Assembly (NCBI RefSeq): GCF_029215985.1
Contig: NZ_JAEMVC010000003.1
Span: forward strand, 49,251-113,250
Source of the DNA: Sulfurimonas sp. SAG-AH-194-C21
GTDB taxonomy: Bacteria; Campylobacterota; Campylobacteria; Campylobacterales; Sulfurimonadaceae
Direction of reading: 5' to 3'
DNA length: 64,000 bases
Position 1 is the stretch's first letter; each line of letters starts with the position of its first letter. Of this stretch, positions 18,383-27,810 are shown piece by piece. Both the position numbers and the translations under genes were made by a program. The notes under the pieces are model-generated. The model was not told where the DNA came from. It saw nothing but the letters and a program-made list of their open reading frames with translations, and searched no databases.

Positions 18383-20767
18383 ATGGATTTTTTAATTCCC
18401 ACTCTCGTTGGTTTTACTCTTCTTGTTAGCTGGTATCGAGGTATGGCATTTTGGATAAATTCACTGCTTCTTTTTGTGCTTATTCTAGTTACTTTTACAC
18501 CAAATTCACTTTTTTGGATAGTCTATATCCCTTTAAACCTGATACTTCTTTTACCTACTCTGCGTTTAGTACTTATATCAGGACCGATAGTCTCTTTAAT
18601 AAAAAAACTTCATCTCATGCCAAGTATCTCTGAGACAGAGAAAATTGCTCTGCGTGCTGGAGATATTTGGATAGATGGAGATTTTTTCTCAGGAACTCCT
18701 GATTTTAAAAAGATTTTAAATGAACCATATCCTTCACTTACTAATGAAGAAAATCAATTTTTAAATACAAAAGTAGATGAAGTCTGTGCGATGACAAATG
18801 ATTTTGAGGTATTTTCTAAACGCGATTTAAGTCCTGAGGTGTGGCAGTACTTAAAAGAAAACATTTTTTTAGGCATGATTATTCCTAAAGAATATGGTGG
18901 ACTAGGATTCTCAGCACTTGCTCACTCTTGTGTTGTACAAAAACTAGCCTCTCATTCACAAGTATTAGCGATAACTACTATGGTTCCAAACTCTCTTGGG
19001 CCTGCTGAACTTATACTTCAGTATGGAACGCAGGAGCAAAAAGAGCATTATTTACCGCGTTTAGCTGATGGTAGAGAGATTCCATGTTTTGCTTTAACAG
19101 AACCCTTAGCTGGAAGTGATGCGACTTCTATTAGCTCTCGTGGTGAAGTATTTGAGAAAAATGGAGAAATATTTATACGACTTAATTTTAACAAGCGTTA
19201 TATTACTTTGGGTTCTATCGCTACTCTTATAGGTTTGGCGTTTGTTCTTTTTGACCCAGATGAGTTACTTGGAAAAGGTAAAGACTTGGGAATCACCTGT
19301 GCTTTAGTTGATGCATCTTTAGAAGGAGTACTTCAGGGTCAAAGACATGATCCTCTTGGAGTACCTTTTATAAACTCGCCTATTAGTGGTAAAAATGTTG
19401 TTATAAAACTCTCTAATGTGATTGGTACAAAGGAGGGTATCTCTCAGGGTTGGTTGATGTTGATGGAGTCACTCTCAGTTGGACGGGGTATCTCACTTCC
19501 TTCTACAAGTACTGGTGGAGTAAAACTCTCAGCGGCAGTTGCAGGTTCATACTCAAGTGTAAGAGAACAGTTTGGTCTCTCCATATCAAAGTTTGAGGGT
19601 GTAGAAGAGGTTTTAGCGAGACTAGCAGGAAATGCTTATATGTTAGATGCTGCTCGTATCTTTACCTTAGGGGCTATTGACTCTGGAAAAAAACCAGCAG
19701 TTATAAACGCCGTGATGAAGTACCACTCAACTGAAATTTTTAGAAGATGTATCAATGATGCTATGGATATAGTAGGTGGTGCAGGTATATCTTTAGGAGA
19801 TAAAAATCTGCTCGGTCATGCTTATATGGGAGCACCTATAGCGATTACCGTTGAGGGTGCTAACATTATGACTCGTACACTTATACAGTTTGGTCAAGGA
19901 GTTATCCGTTGTCACCCCTATGCATATACAGAGATACAAGCACTAGAATCTGGAGATGTTGAAAATTTTGATAAAGCATTCTTTTCACATATTGGTTTTG
20001 CTTTAAAAAATATGCTGAGAATGATACTACTAAGTCTCACTAGGGGTTATTTACATAGTCCTGTCTCAGAGGGAGTTGGTGCATACTATGAAAGAAAATT
20101 GGTATGGAGTAGTGCGACCTTTGCGTTTCTTACAGACTTTGTTATGGCACATTATGGTGGTGGTTTAAAACAGCAGGAAAAAATCACAGCTCGTTTTGGA
20201 GATATACTTTCTAGCATGTATCTTCTGAGCGCCACACTTAGAAGATACAAGCACGAAAATAATGAAGACGATGATTTTGTAAGATATATAGGAGATGCGC
20301 AACTCCGTATAATTGACAATGCTTTTAATGAAATACTCGCTAACCTTTTTAAAAGTGGCGTTATGAAGTATTTATTTGCACCAGTGAGGTTTTATATGAG
20401 ACTTAATACTATGCGAAGAGAAGTTGACGATGATTTATCAAAGATAATCTCAAACTCGATTAGTGTAAACGGGGAGATGCGAGATAAACTTGTTGATGGG
20501 ATTTATCATTCTCAAACTTATGTAAATATACAAGACGCACTTAAAGCACATGAAAATGTACTGCCGAGTATGAAAAAAATTAAAACAGCGATACGAAAAA
20601 AACAGTTACCTAAACAAAAAATCTATACACTCTTAGAAGAAGCTCTTGACTTAAATATAATCACACTCGAAGAAAAAGAGGCTCTTGCTGAGGCAAAAAC
20701 TCTTAAAGAGAGTGTGGTGCAGGTAGATGGTTTTGATGTAGAAGTATACTTAAGTAGAAAGGCATAG
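18383..20767 (+). CDS. fadE: FadE-type membrane acyl-CoA dehydrogenase
   Basis: Catalyses the first oxidation of acyl-CoA to 2-enoyl-CoA with FAD. The 794-residue length fits the large FadE group (814 in E. coli). The N-terminal 75 residues hold two or three hydrophobic helices, then comes the dehydrogenase core with IIPKEYGGLGFS, CFALTEPLAGSDATS and SVGRGISLPS, and a long C-terminal extension (about 600-794) typical of FadE. It lies three bases after fadB. The electron acceptor (an electron-transfer flavoprotein or other) is not encoded here. Confidence 0.92.
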   Translation: MDFLIPTLVGFTLLVSWYRGMAFWINSLLLFVLILVTFTPNSLFWIVYIPLNLILLLPTLRLVLISGPIVSLIKKLHLMPSISETEKIALRAGDIWIDGDFFSGTPDFKKILNEPYPSLTNEENQFLNTKVDEVCAMTNDFEVFSKRDLSPEVWQYLKENIFLGMIIPKEYGGLGFSALAHSCVVQKLASHSQVLAITTMVPNSLGPAELILQYGTQEQKEHYLPRLADGREIPCFALTEPLAGSDATSISSRGEVFEKNGEIFIRLNFNKRYITLGSIATLIGLAFVLFDPDELLGKGKDLGITCALVDASLEGVLQGQRHDPLGVPFINSPISGKNVVIKLSNVIGTKEGISQGWLMLMESLSVGRGISLPSTSTGGVKLSAAVAGSYSSVREQFGLSISKFEGVEEVLARLAGNAYMLDAARIFTLGAIDSGKKPAVINAVMKYHSTEIFRRCINDAMDIVGGAGISLGDKNLLGHAYMGAPIAITVEGANIMTRTLIQFGQGVIRCHPYAYTEIQALESGDVENFDKAFFSHIGFALKNMLRMILLSLTRGYLHSPVSEGVGAYYERKLVWSSATFAFLTDFVMAHYGGGLKQQEKITARFGDILSSMYLLSATLRRYKHENNEDDDFVRYIGDAQLRIIDNAFNEILANLFKSGVMKYLFAPVRFYMRLNTMRREVDDDLSKIISNSISVNGEMRDKLVDGIYHSQTYVNIQDALKAHENVLPSMKKIKTAIRKKQLPKQKIYTLLEEALDLNIITLEEKEALAEAKTLKESVVQVDGFDVEVYLSRKA

Positions 20768-20772
20768 GAAAT

Positions 20773-22914
20773 ATGAAAGATAGACTGTATGATGCGACCC
20801 AATTTATTTTTTCTCTTGTGGAAAAAGCTATGGCAAACTCCATCACCTTTAGTGGAGAGGAACATTTAGATAAAAAAGTACCAACACTTTTTGTAGCAAA
20901 TCATTTTACAAGGCTGGAGACATTTTTATTTCCATATATATTATATAAAAAACTAGATTTTCATGTATCCTCACTGGCAGACCCTTCTGTTTTTCAAGGA
21001 CTTTTGGGGGAGTACTTAAGTGCTGCTGGAACTGTGTCTACAAAAGATAAGGATAGAAACGAGAAGATATTAGGTGATCTACTTACGGGACGAAATTCTT
21101 GGATGATATATCCTGAGGGTTCGATGATAAAAAGTAAAAAAGTTTTACTCGATAAGGATAAGTTTCTAGTTCAAACACAAACAGGATTACATGAAATATT
21201 TACAGGTGCAGCCGTTCTCGCTTTAAAAAGTGAAATGCTTAAAATCCAATATTTAGAGTTTCAAAACAACTGTGATATAGAAAATATGCAGAAATTTAAG
21301 GAGAAGTATTTTTTAGGTGATGATGAAAAAATCTCTTACTATAATACTCATATAATTCCTGTCAATATCTCTTATACACCTATTGGAAAAGGTAAAAATA
21401 GTCTCGTTGATTTTGCCAATAAATATATAGACGATATATCTGATAAGCTTAATGAAGAGATTGACATAGAGAGTAATTTACTACTCAGTTCTCAGTTTCA
21501 TCTCCATTTTTCTAAAGCTATAGATGTAAAAGACTATTTGTTAAAAAGTAAAAGAGCATTACAAAAACAAGAGATTGATACAGATGATGAAAGTCTCATT
21601 CAAAAGATAAAAGTCCCCTTTATAAACCTTATGATGGATGAGGTGTATAAAAATATACTTATAACTTTTGAGCATGTATTTGCACTTTCTTTGGAGTACC
21701 TAGAGGAGAGGGAGTTTACACTAGATGAGTTAAAACGACGGATTTATCTTATATCTAGAGAGTTAAAAAAGTCTGCTACTTACTCTGTAAACATGGATTT
21801 ACATGCAAATATATATACTCTTTTAAATGATGAACCTCATAAAAAGTTTGATGATGTTTTCGCTTTAAGTATAGAAGAAAACATATTAGAAAATATAGAA
21901 GGTGATATATATAAAGTAAATACAAAAAACTTTAAAAATGAGTACACCTTTCATACTATAAGAATAAAAAATATACTTAGAGTGCTAATAAATGAGACAA
22001 TGATACTCGAAGAACTCCACAGCACAATAAAACATCAGATTCATAAAGATTTAGCCGCAGTCAATAAAGAAGTCTTTTACACTATTTATAATCGTGATAA
22101 AAAAGAGTTTAAATATGACTATAATAAGTTTTATTCAGTCCTTGAATCCAAACCCAAAGAGGTAGGTGAGCCATTTATACTTTATGATGAAAAGAATACT
22201 ATTGGCTGCGTTATTTCACATGGGTATAAGTCTGGACCCAAGGAGATAAAACCCCTGGCACAGTATCTTTTTAAGCATGGTATAAATGTTTATGCAGTAC
22301 GACTAAAGGGTCATGGCACTATGCCTGAAGACTTAAGAGATGTGACTTATAAGGAGTGGTACGACTCTTTTGATGTAGGTTATGCAGCACTTCGTGGGGT
22401 TAGCAAAAAGTTATATCTTTGTGGTTTTTCAACAGGCGGACTACTAGCATTACTTAAAGCATCAAATGTTACAGAAAAGGTAGATGGCATTATTTGTATA
22501 AATAGTGCAATATCACTACAAGATATTCGTGTCAAGTACCTTGTACCAACTCTTAACATCTTAAATAACTTTTTATCAATGTTTAATGCTGATATGGACA
22601 CATACGAGAGTGAACCAGAACATCCTGAGATTAATTATAAAAAGCATTATTTGACCTCTATTGGAGAGTTGAAAAAATTGATTGATGTCGTCAATGAAAG
22701 ACTTCAATTTGTGAGTGAGGCTACTTTTATCATTCAAGGAGATAATGACCCTATCGTTGATCCAAAAAGTGCAGATATGATTTACGAGAGTATAGCTTCG
22801 TCTAAAAAAGAGAAGTATGTTTTACATAGTGATAAGCATGTGATAACACTAGCAGAAGATATACGAGAGGATTTCTTTGAGAAGATTATTGAGTTTATAC
22901 GGGATAAGTCATAA
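20773..22914 (+). CDS. Fusion of PlsC-like acyltransferase and alpha/beta hydrolase
   Basis: The N-terminal part (about 20-260) looks like a glycerolipid acyltransferase: motif I is NHFTRLE (His44, with Glu49 where Asp is usual) and motif III is YPEGS (114-117). A helical middle of about 200 residues follows. The C-terminal third (about 470-713) is an alpha/beta hydrolase of the monoacylglycerol lipase/Est30 type: SHGYKSG oxyanion loop, RLKGHG, nucleophile Ser553 in GFSTGG, then GDNDPIVD and a final His in SDKHV. It is the last gene of the fad operon, five bases after fadE. A likely role is releasing fatty acids from, or re-esterifying, lipids for the upstream enzymes. The domain calls are solid; the substrate is not known. 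Confidence 0.82.
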   Translation: MKDRLYDATQFIFSLVEKAMANSITFSGEEHLDKKVPTLFVANHFTRLETFLFPYILYKKLDFHVSSLADPSVFQGLLGEYLSAAGTVSTKDKDRNEKILGDLLTGRNSWMIYPEGSMIKSKKVLLDKDKFLVQTQTGLHEIFTGAAVLALKSEMLKIQYLEFQNNCDIENMQKFKEKYFLGDDEKISYYNTHIIPVNISYTPIGKGKNSLVDFANKYIDDISDKLNEEIDIESNLLLSSQFHLHFSKAIDVKDYLLKSKRALQKQEIDTDDESLIQKIKVPFINLMMDEVYKNILITFEHVFALSLEYLEEREFTLDELKRRIYLISRELKKSATYSVNMDLHANIYTLLNDEPHKKFDDVFALSIEENILENIEGDIYKVNTKNFKNEYTFHTIRIKNILRVLINETMILEELHSTIKHQIHKDLAAVNKEVFYTIYNRDKKEFKYDYNKFYSVLESKPKEVGEPFILYDEKNTIGCVISHGYKSGPKEIKPLAQYLFKHGINVYAVRLKGHGTMPEDLRDVTYKEWYDSFDVGYAALRGVSKKLYLCGFSTGGLLALLKASNVTEKVDGIICINSAISLQDIRVKYLVPTLNILNNFLSMFNADMDTYESEPEHPEINYKKHYLTSIGELKKLIDVVNERLQFVSEATFIIQGDNDPIVDPKSADMIYESIASSKKEKYVLHSDKHVITLAEDIREDFFEKIIEFIRDKS

Positions 22915-22932
22915 TTAGTGTAAAATACACTT

Positions 22933-23715
22933 ATGAATAAACAGTATACAATTTTAGTAACAAATGATGATGGTTATGATGCAAAAGGTCTTTTGTGTTT
23001 AGTGCATGCTTTAAAAGAGTTAGAAGATGTTCGTATTATAGTGGTAGCTCCGGCAAATGAGAAGTCTGCTTGTGGACATTCGCTTACACTGACTCGCCCT
23101 CTGCGTTTTGTGAGTGTGGATGATGACTTTTATAAACTAGAAGATGGAACTCCTACTGACTGTGTTTACCTCTCTCTTAGTACAATTTTTAATGATGATA
23201 AACCTGATTTACTCATTAGTGGAATCAACCGCGGCTCAAATATGGGTGAAGACATTACTTACAGTGGAACAGCTGCTGGTGCTATGGAAGGAGTTCTTCA
23301 CGGTATTCCCTCAATCGCAATAAGCCAAGTGATGGATTTTACAAATCCTGATGGTGATTTTCTTCTTGCACAAAAAACAATCAAAAAACTTGTTAATAAA
23401 ATTCGAGCGGGTAAATATCCACTACCAAAGAGAGAATTTTTAAATGTAAATATTCCGGCAGATACACAAAGTGCAGATATGAAAGTTACATATGCAGGGT
23501 ATAGACACTATGCAAATGACTCACATCTTCATAGAAATCCTAGAGGAGAAGAGTTTTACTGGTTAGGTTTACATCCATTGAACTTTTCTTCGCGTGAGGG
23601 AAAAATGGGTATGACTGATTTTGCAGCTATTGAAGCTGGCTATATATCGGTTACTCCTATTATGCTTGATTTAAGTGCTTATAAAAGTATGAAAACTCTG
23701 CAAGAGTGGCTCTAG
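22933..23715 (+). CDS. surE: 5'-nucleotidase SurE
   Basis: SurE removes phosphate from nucleoside 5'- and 3'-monophosphates. The 260 residues begin with the metal-binding LVTNDDGYDAKG, followed by APANEKSACGHSLTLTRPL, DGTPTDCVY and SGINRGSNMGEDITYSGTAA, all family hallmarks. Length is normal. It starts 18 bases after the fad operon end and overlaps possible starts of the next gene. Confidence 0.96.
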   Translation: MNKQYTILVTNDDGYDAKGLLCLVHALKELEDVRIIVVAPANEKSACGHSLTLTRPLRFVSVDDDFYKLEDGTPTDCVYLSLSTIFNDDKPDLLISGINRGSNMGEDITYSGTAAGAMEGVLHGIPSIAISQVMDFTNPDGDFLLAQKTIKKLVNKIRAGKYPLPKREFLNVNIPADTQSADMKVTYAGYRHYANDSHLHRNPRGEEFYWLGLHPLNFSSREGKMGMTDFAAIEAGYISVTPIMLDLSAYKSMKTLQEWL

Positions 23716-23723
23716 GTTTAGTG

Positions 23724-24755
23724 ATGAGTGAGGTAATGAAGCAAGAAGACCTATATATAAGTATTAAAAATATCCTTCAGACTGCTAGAGATACAACTTA
23801 TAAACAAGTCAACTTTATTATGGTTGAAGCATATTACAATATTGGTAAACAGATAGTAATTAAAGAACAAAATGGAGAGGATAGGGCTAAGTATGGTGCT
23901 TATCTTATTAAAGAACTCTCAGAGAAATTAACTGCTGATTTTGGGAAGGGGTTTTCAAGTCAAAGTTTGTCAAATATGAGACAGTTTTATAAAAGTTTTC
24001 CAATTCTCTCCTCGCTGCGGAGAGAATTGAGTTGGACACATTATAAATTGATAATTCGACTCAAAAGTGATAGTGCTAAAGAATGGTATATAAACGAAAC
24101 GGTTAGTCAAAACTGGAGTGTACGAGCATTAGAACGACAGATAGGTACACATTACTATGAGAGGATACTCTCAAGTCAAGAAAAAAATCCTGTTCTTGAA
24201 GAAGCTTACGAAAATACAAAAGAATTACAACTCACACCAAAAGATATTATTAAAGACCCGTATGTTTTAGAGTTTTTAGACTTAAAAGATAACAGGTCAT
24301 TTCGTGAGAGTGAATTAGAGTCCCAACTTATAGAAAAAATTCAAGAGTTTTTGTTAGAACTTGGGAAGGGTTTTGCTTTTGTCTCACGACAAAAAAGAAT
24401 AAAAACTGAGTTGAGTGATTTTTACATTGATCTTGTTTTTTACAACTATATTTTAAAGTGTTTTGTCATAGTAGAATTAAAAAGAGGTAAACTTACACAT
24501 CAAGATATTGGTCAGTTAGATATGTATGTAAGAATGTACGATGACCTAGAAAAAGATGAAAACGACAATCCTACAATCGGTGTTATACTCTGCACAGATA
24601 AGGATAATACAGTAGTGAAATACTCTAGTATAAAAGATAGTAAAAACCTTTTTGTTTCAAAGTATCAGATGTATTTACCTACTGAGGATGAGTTAAAGGC
24701 TGAGTTAGAGAAAGATATATTTGAGTTAGGATTAAGGGTACAAAATAATGGATGA
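23724..24755 (+). CDS. YhcG-type PD-(D/E)XK nuclease (DUF1016)
   Basis: The sequence has the two DUF1016 parts: an N-terminal helical domain (QVNFIMVEAYYNIGKQI, LSNMRQFY, LSWTHYKLI, then WSVRALERQI) and a C-terminal nuclease fold with catalytic FYIDLVFYN and FVIVELKRGK residues. In-frame GTG/ATG codons occur at 23706, 23724 and 23736; 23724 is chosen, and 23736 has GAGGT just before it. It is wedged between surE and tcdA, overlapping tcdA by eight bases. Such genes are often found with defence systems, but no restriction-modification genes are near. Its target here is unknown. Confidence 0.85.
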   Translation: MSEVMKQEDLYISIKNILQTARDTTYKQVNFIMVEAYYNIGKQIVIKEQNGEDRAKYGAYLIKELSEKLTADFGKGFSSQSLSNMRQFYKSFPILSSLRRELSWTHYKLIIRLKSDSAKEWYINETVSQNWSVRALERQIGTHYYERILSSQEKNPVLEEAYENTKELQLTPKDIIKDPYVLEFLDLKDNRSFRESELESQLIEKIQEFLLELGKGFAFVSRQKRIKTELSDFYIDLVFYNYILKCFVIVELKRGKLTHQDIGQLDMYVRMYDDLEKDENDNPTIGVILCTDKDNTVVKYSSIKDSKNLFVSKYQMYLPTEDELKAELEKDIFELGLRVQNNG

Positions 24756-25395
24756 AAAATATAGTCGTATAGAACTGCTACTTGGAGATGATTTTGTTAA
24801 ACTTCAAAACGCCAATATCATTTTACTTGGTGTGGGTGGGGTGGGATCATATTGTCTTGATTGTTTGTATAGAAGTGGTGTAAAAAACATTACTATAGTA
24901 GATTTTGACACATATGATGCTTCTAATCAAAATAGACAAATGTGGTCGGAGTTACATGAGGGTGAAGTCAAAGTTGAAGCTTTAAAAAAACATTATCCAG
25001 AGCTAACTATCATAGAAAAACGCATAGATGAGCAGTGGGTTTGGGACTTTGACTTTGAGCCTTTTGACTTAGTTCTTGACGCGATAGATGATAGAAATGC
25101 AAAACTAGCACTTGCTCAAAAGTGTTACAAAAAACTCATCAGCTCTTTTGGTGGTGCTAAACGCATGGACCCTACAAAAATAAAAGTAGATGATATTTGG
25201 AAAAGTTACGGTGATAGATTTGGCTCTAAAATTCGATATGAACTTAAAAAACGCGGCTTTAAAAAGAAGTATAAGGTTATATTTTCAAGCGAAGAAGCAA
25301 ATATAAAAGAAAAAGGCTCATTTATGGGTGTGACGGCTGCATTTGGTCTTACTATGTGTGGTGAAGCTATGAAAAAGATACGAGGGAAGAAGTAG
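24748..25395 (+). CDS. tcdA: TcdA-like tRNA cyclic threonylcarbamoyladenosine dehydratase
   Basis: An E1-like, ThiF-superfamily ATPase that cyclises t6A37 in tRNAs. Visible are the nucleotide loop GVGGVGSYCLDCL, the substrate strand IVDFDTYDASNQNRQ, the DAIDDRNAK region and the TcdA-type SSFGGAKRMDPTKI segment. At 215 residues it is shorter than E. coli TcdA (268), lacking the C-terminal tail, as in other Campylobacterota as far as I recall. No ubiquitin-like partner gene is adjacent, which favours TcdA over ThiF or MoeB. Confidence 0.85.
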   Translation: MDEKYSRIELLLGDDFVKLQNANIILLGVGGVGSYCLDCLYRSGVKNITIVDFDTYDASNQNRQMWSELHEGEVKVEALKKHYPELTIIEKRIDEQWVWDFDFEPFDLVLDAIDDRNAKLALAQKCYKKLISSFGGAKRMDPTKIKVDDIWKSYGDRFGSKIRYELKKRGFKKKYKVIFSSEEANIKEKGSFMGVTAAFGLTMCGEAMKKIRGKK

Positions 25396-25776
25396 TTGTT
25401 TGATTTTATGGATAGTGATTGGTTTGTTATAGGTTTAGAAGTTGTTTTTGTCATACTCATTAGCTATGATATTAAAAAATACTTTGAGACTCGTAAGCGC
25501 CAGTATATAGTAAATATTGTACTTACATTAGGTTTTGCTGTCTGGACACTTTATCCTTACTATACCTCTTATGTAGGCTGGGAAGAGGAACAAAAGAAAG
25601 TGATGATAAGTCACTGCTCTGAGACAGACAATACGAAGTTATGTAAGTGTGTTGATGAAGCTACTTTTAAAAACTATACACATAATGAGTATGTGAGTAT
25701 AGATAAAAATAGTACTGAATATAGTGAATGGTTGAGTGAAACTAAAGAGGAGTGTTTAGATGAGTCATGGTTTTGA
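25396..25776 (+). CDS. Small membrane protein with two helices and a Cys-containing tail
   Basis: I do not recognise the family. The TTG at 25396 follows directly on the tcdA stop and has GGGAAGAAG upstream; the ATG at 25408 is an alternative without a ribosome site. Two hydrophobic segments (about 7-22 and 38-58) are followed by a hydrophilic region of about 65 residues with four cysteines (SHCSE, KLCKCVD, EECLDE). The cysteine spacing hints at disulphides if this part faces the periplasm. It overlaps the next gene by 17 bases. Confidence 0.6.
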   Translation: MFDFMDSDWFVIGLEVVFVILISYDIKKYFETRKRQYIVNIVLTLGFAVWTLYPYYTSYVGWEEEQKKVMISHCSETDNTKLCKCVDEATFKNYTHNEYVSIDKNSTEYSEWLSETKEECLDESWF

Positions 25777-26008
25777 TCTGAACTCGCCTCTTGTTTGCGA
25801 GGGAATTATCGGTGATGGTTGTGGTGGTGGTCGCATCTTTTTTGTAGAAGATTCGACTCTTTTTGCTTATGACCCACAGAGTCAAGGAAAAATAGAACTT
25901 CTACAGGGGCTAAAAAATATTATGGCGATTAGTAAAAAGGGCTGTATTATTAGTCTAGTTTTTGAAGATGAAGTCCGTTGTTTTGATCTGTCATCTTTAC
26001 AATCATAG
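25760..26008 (+). CDS. Uncharacterised 82-residue protein
   Basis: A small protein with a Gly/Cys-rich start (CEGIIGDGCGGGRIFF) and alternating beta-type hydrophobic residues; it could be a single beta-blade-like or barrel domain. No named family is recognised. It overlaps the preceding gene by 17 bases and runs 59 bases into the 3' end of the histidine kinase on the other strand. The overlap with its upstream neighbour supports translation. Function unknown. Confidence 0.5.
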   Translation: MSHGFDLNSPLVCEGIIGDGCGGGRIFFVEDSTLFAYDPQSQGKIELLQGLKNIMAISKKGCIISLVFEDEVRCFDLSSLQS

Positions 26009-27161
26009 TACTATGGAAAAGATAAGTAAAAGTGCTTCCTTCCCCTAATTCAGATTCTATAACTAAATCTATGTCTTCTTCATCTATGATAGATTTAACT
26101 ATACACATACCTATACCAAAACCACTTTTATAACTATCTTCACGGTAGTATCTCTCAAGTATCTTTTTCGGGTTTTTGATACCTTGTCCATAATCTTTAA
26201 AAGTTAGCTCTATGCCTGTATCCACTTTTTTTAATGATACTTCTACTTGCGTGTTTTTATTTGAGTACTTGATAGCATTTGAGAGTGTATTGTCAATGAG
26301 TCGCTGTAGTTTCGTAGTATTAAAATCAATAGTAACATTTACAGTAGATTCTAAGGACAGAGAAATATTTTTGAGCTGTGCTATAAGTTCGAAGTATAAA
26401 ATTCTATCATGAAGATATGTGTTTAAGTTGATAGTTTCATTTTCATACTCTACTCTATTTTGTTTTATGAGGTAATCCATATCATTATAGATAGTAGCAA
26501 GTAATTTTGTTGCAGATTTTATACGGTTAAAGTATTTGTTTTTTCCATGGATCTCATTAAACAGATCCACATTTACATTTATGATAGAGAGGGGTGTGTT
26601 TATCTCATGCATAGATTCTTTAATAAAATCATCGAGTTTTTCATTCACTCTTTTAAAAGGTCTTGAAAAACTGTTGAGAATATAAAATGAAAGGAGCAGT
26701 ATGAGAAGTATAATACCAAATGCAATAAAACTTGCTTCAAGAAAAAGGTGTGTGAAAGATATTTCAGACTCTGTGACAAGGTAATTGGCAAAAAAGTATT
26801 TGTTAAAAGGTAGTGCTGTGATTAGGTATCGTTTAGAGTTAGTCTTAAAATAGCCCTTTGTAAATGAAGGAAGTTCGGATATGATTTGTGTATATACAGG
26901 TGAAAAATTATGCTTATAGAGACCTGATTTTGTACTTGTAAAAGAAGGGAAATTAAAAGTTTTATCTGGATGGTTACCAAAATTATCCATAGTGTTAATG
27001 ATATGAGACTGAATAGATTTTAATTCCATCTCTTTTTTTATCTCTTGTAGATTCATTCTGTAATCTACATATAAGTAAAGAGGAGAGAGAAGTATAAAGG
27101 AGATGATAAAAGTATAGATAAGGGTATATTTTCTTACAAACTTTTGCTCATCAACTATCAA
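25950..27161 (-). CDS. Sensor histidine kinase
   Basis: The 403-residue kinase has a membrane helix at about 12-33, a periplasmic region of about 105 residues, a second helix at about 139-163, a HisKA domain with phospho-acceptor His185 in the motif HEINTPL, and an HATPase domain with N box DNTLSNAIKYS, G1 DYGQG and G2 GFGIGM. Its start overlaps the end of the response regulator gene by 11 bases, so the pair is translationally coupled. The signal probably also comes through the Cache protein encoded upstream in the same operon. Confidence 0.9.
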   Translation of the reverse strand: MIVDEQKFVRKYTLIYTFIISFILLSPLYLYVDYRMNLQEIKKEMELKSIQSHIINTMDNFGNHPDKTFNFPSFTSTKSGLYKHNFSPVYTQIISELPSFTKGYFKTNSKRYLITALPFNKYFFANYLVTESEISFTHLFLEASFIAFGIILLILLLSFYILNSFSRPFKRVNEKLDDFIKESMHEINTPLSIINVNVDLFNEIHGKNKYFNRIKSATKLLATIYNDMDYLIKQNRVEYENETINLNTYLHDRILYFELIAQLKNISLSLESTVNVTIDFNTTKLQRLIDNTLSNAIKYSNKNTQVEVSLKKVDTGIELTFKDYGQGIKNPKKILERYYREDSYKSGFGIGMCIVKSIIDEEDIDLVIESELGEGSTFTYLFHSTMIVKMTDQNNGLHLQKLD

Positions 27162-27810
27162 AACGGTAGCCTAGTCCATATATGTTTGTTATCAAGTCTT
27201 TTGGTAGTTTTCTTCGTAGGTTATTGATTTGAACTCTTGCATTTGTAGCTTCAATATTGTTTTCCCAAATGTCTTCATATAGCATATCAAGACTCACGAT
27301 TTGATTCTTATGTATCACAAAAAGTTGTAAAATTTCTTTTTCAGTTTTACTAAGAGGAACTTCTTTTCCCTTATGTATTAAAGTATAGTTTAAAGTATTG
27401 TAAAAGTAGTCTTCACAGAGTTCTATATTGTCATTATCAGTTTTGAAACAGTTTGCTTTTAATGCATGTTGCACACGTAGTAGAAGCTCGACGAGATCAA
27501 AAGGTTTTTTAATATAGTCACAACAACCAGTTGCATAACCTCGAAGCATAGCATCAGCACTAGACATAGATGTGACAAAAATAGTAGGAATATTTTTATT
27601 TTCATTTGCTAATTCTTTTCTTAGTGCAAAACCATCCCATTCTCCTGGAACATTCACATCAAGAAGTAAGAGATCATAGTTTTTTGAAAAAATAGCATTA
27701 AATGCATCATTACTATTATCAAAACTATCAACACTATATCCTTTTGCGATTAAAAACTCTTCTATACTTTCTTGTAGTATTAGTTCGTCTTCTAGTAGTA
27801 GTAATTTCAC
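27151..27810 (-). CDS. OmpR-type response regulator
   Basis: The receiver domain (1-120) has acidic pocket EDE at residues 7-9, phospho-acceptor Asp51 in LLLDVNVP, conserved Thr/Ser in FVTSMSS and Lys in YIKKPFD. A winged-helix DNA-binding domain follows (about 125-219, with the recognition region IEATNARVQINNLRRKL). Length is normal. It overlaps both the sensor gene upstream (four bases) and the kinase gene downstream. Likely targets are the neighbouring dsrE-like and porin genes, but no operator was identified. Confidence 0.92.
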   Translation of the reverse strand: MKLLLLEDELILQESIEEFLIAKGYSVDSFDNSNDAFNAIFSKNYDLLLLDVNVPGEWDGFALRKELANENKNIPTIFVTSMSSADAMLRGYATGCCDYIKKPFDLVELLLRVQHALKANCFKTDNDNIELCEDYFYNTLNYTLIHKGKEVPLSKTEKEILQLFVIHKNQIVSLDMLYEDIWENNIEATNARVQINNLRRKLPKDLITNIYGLGYRFDS

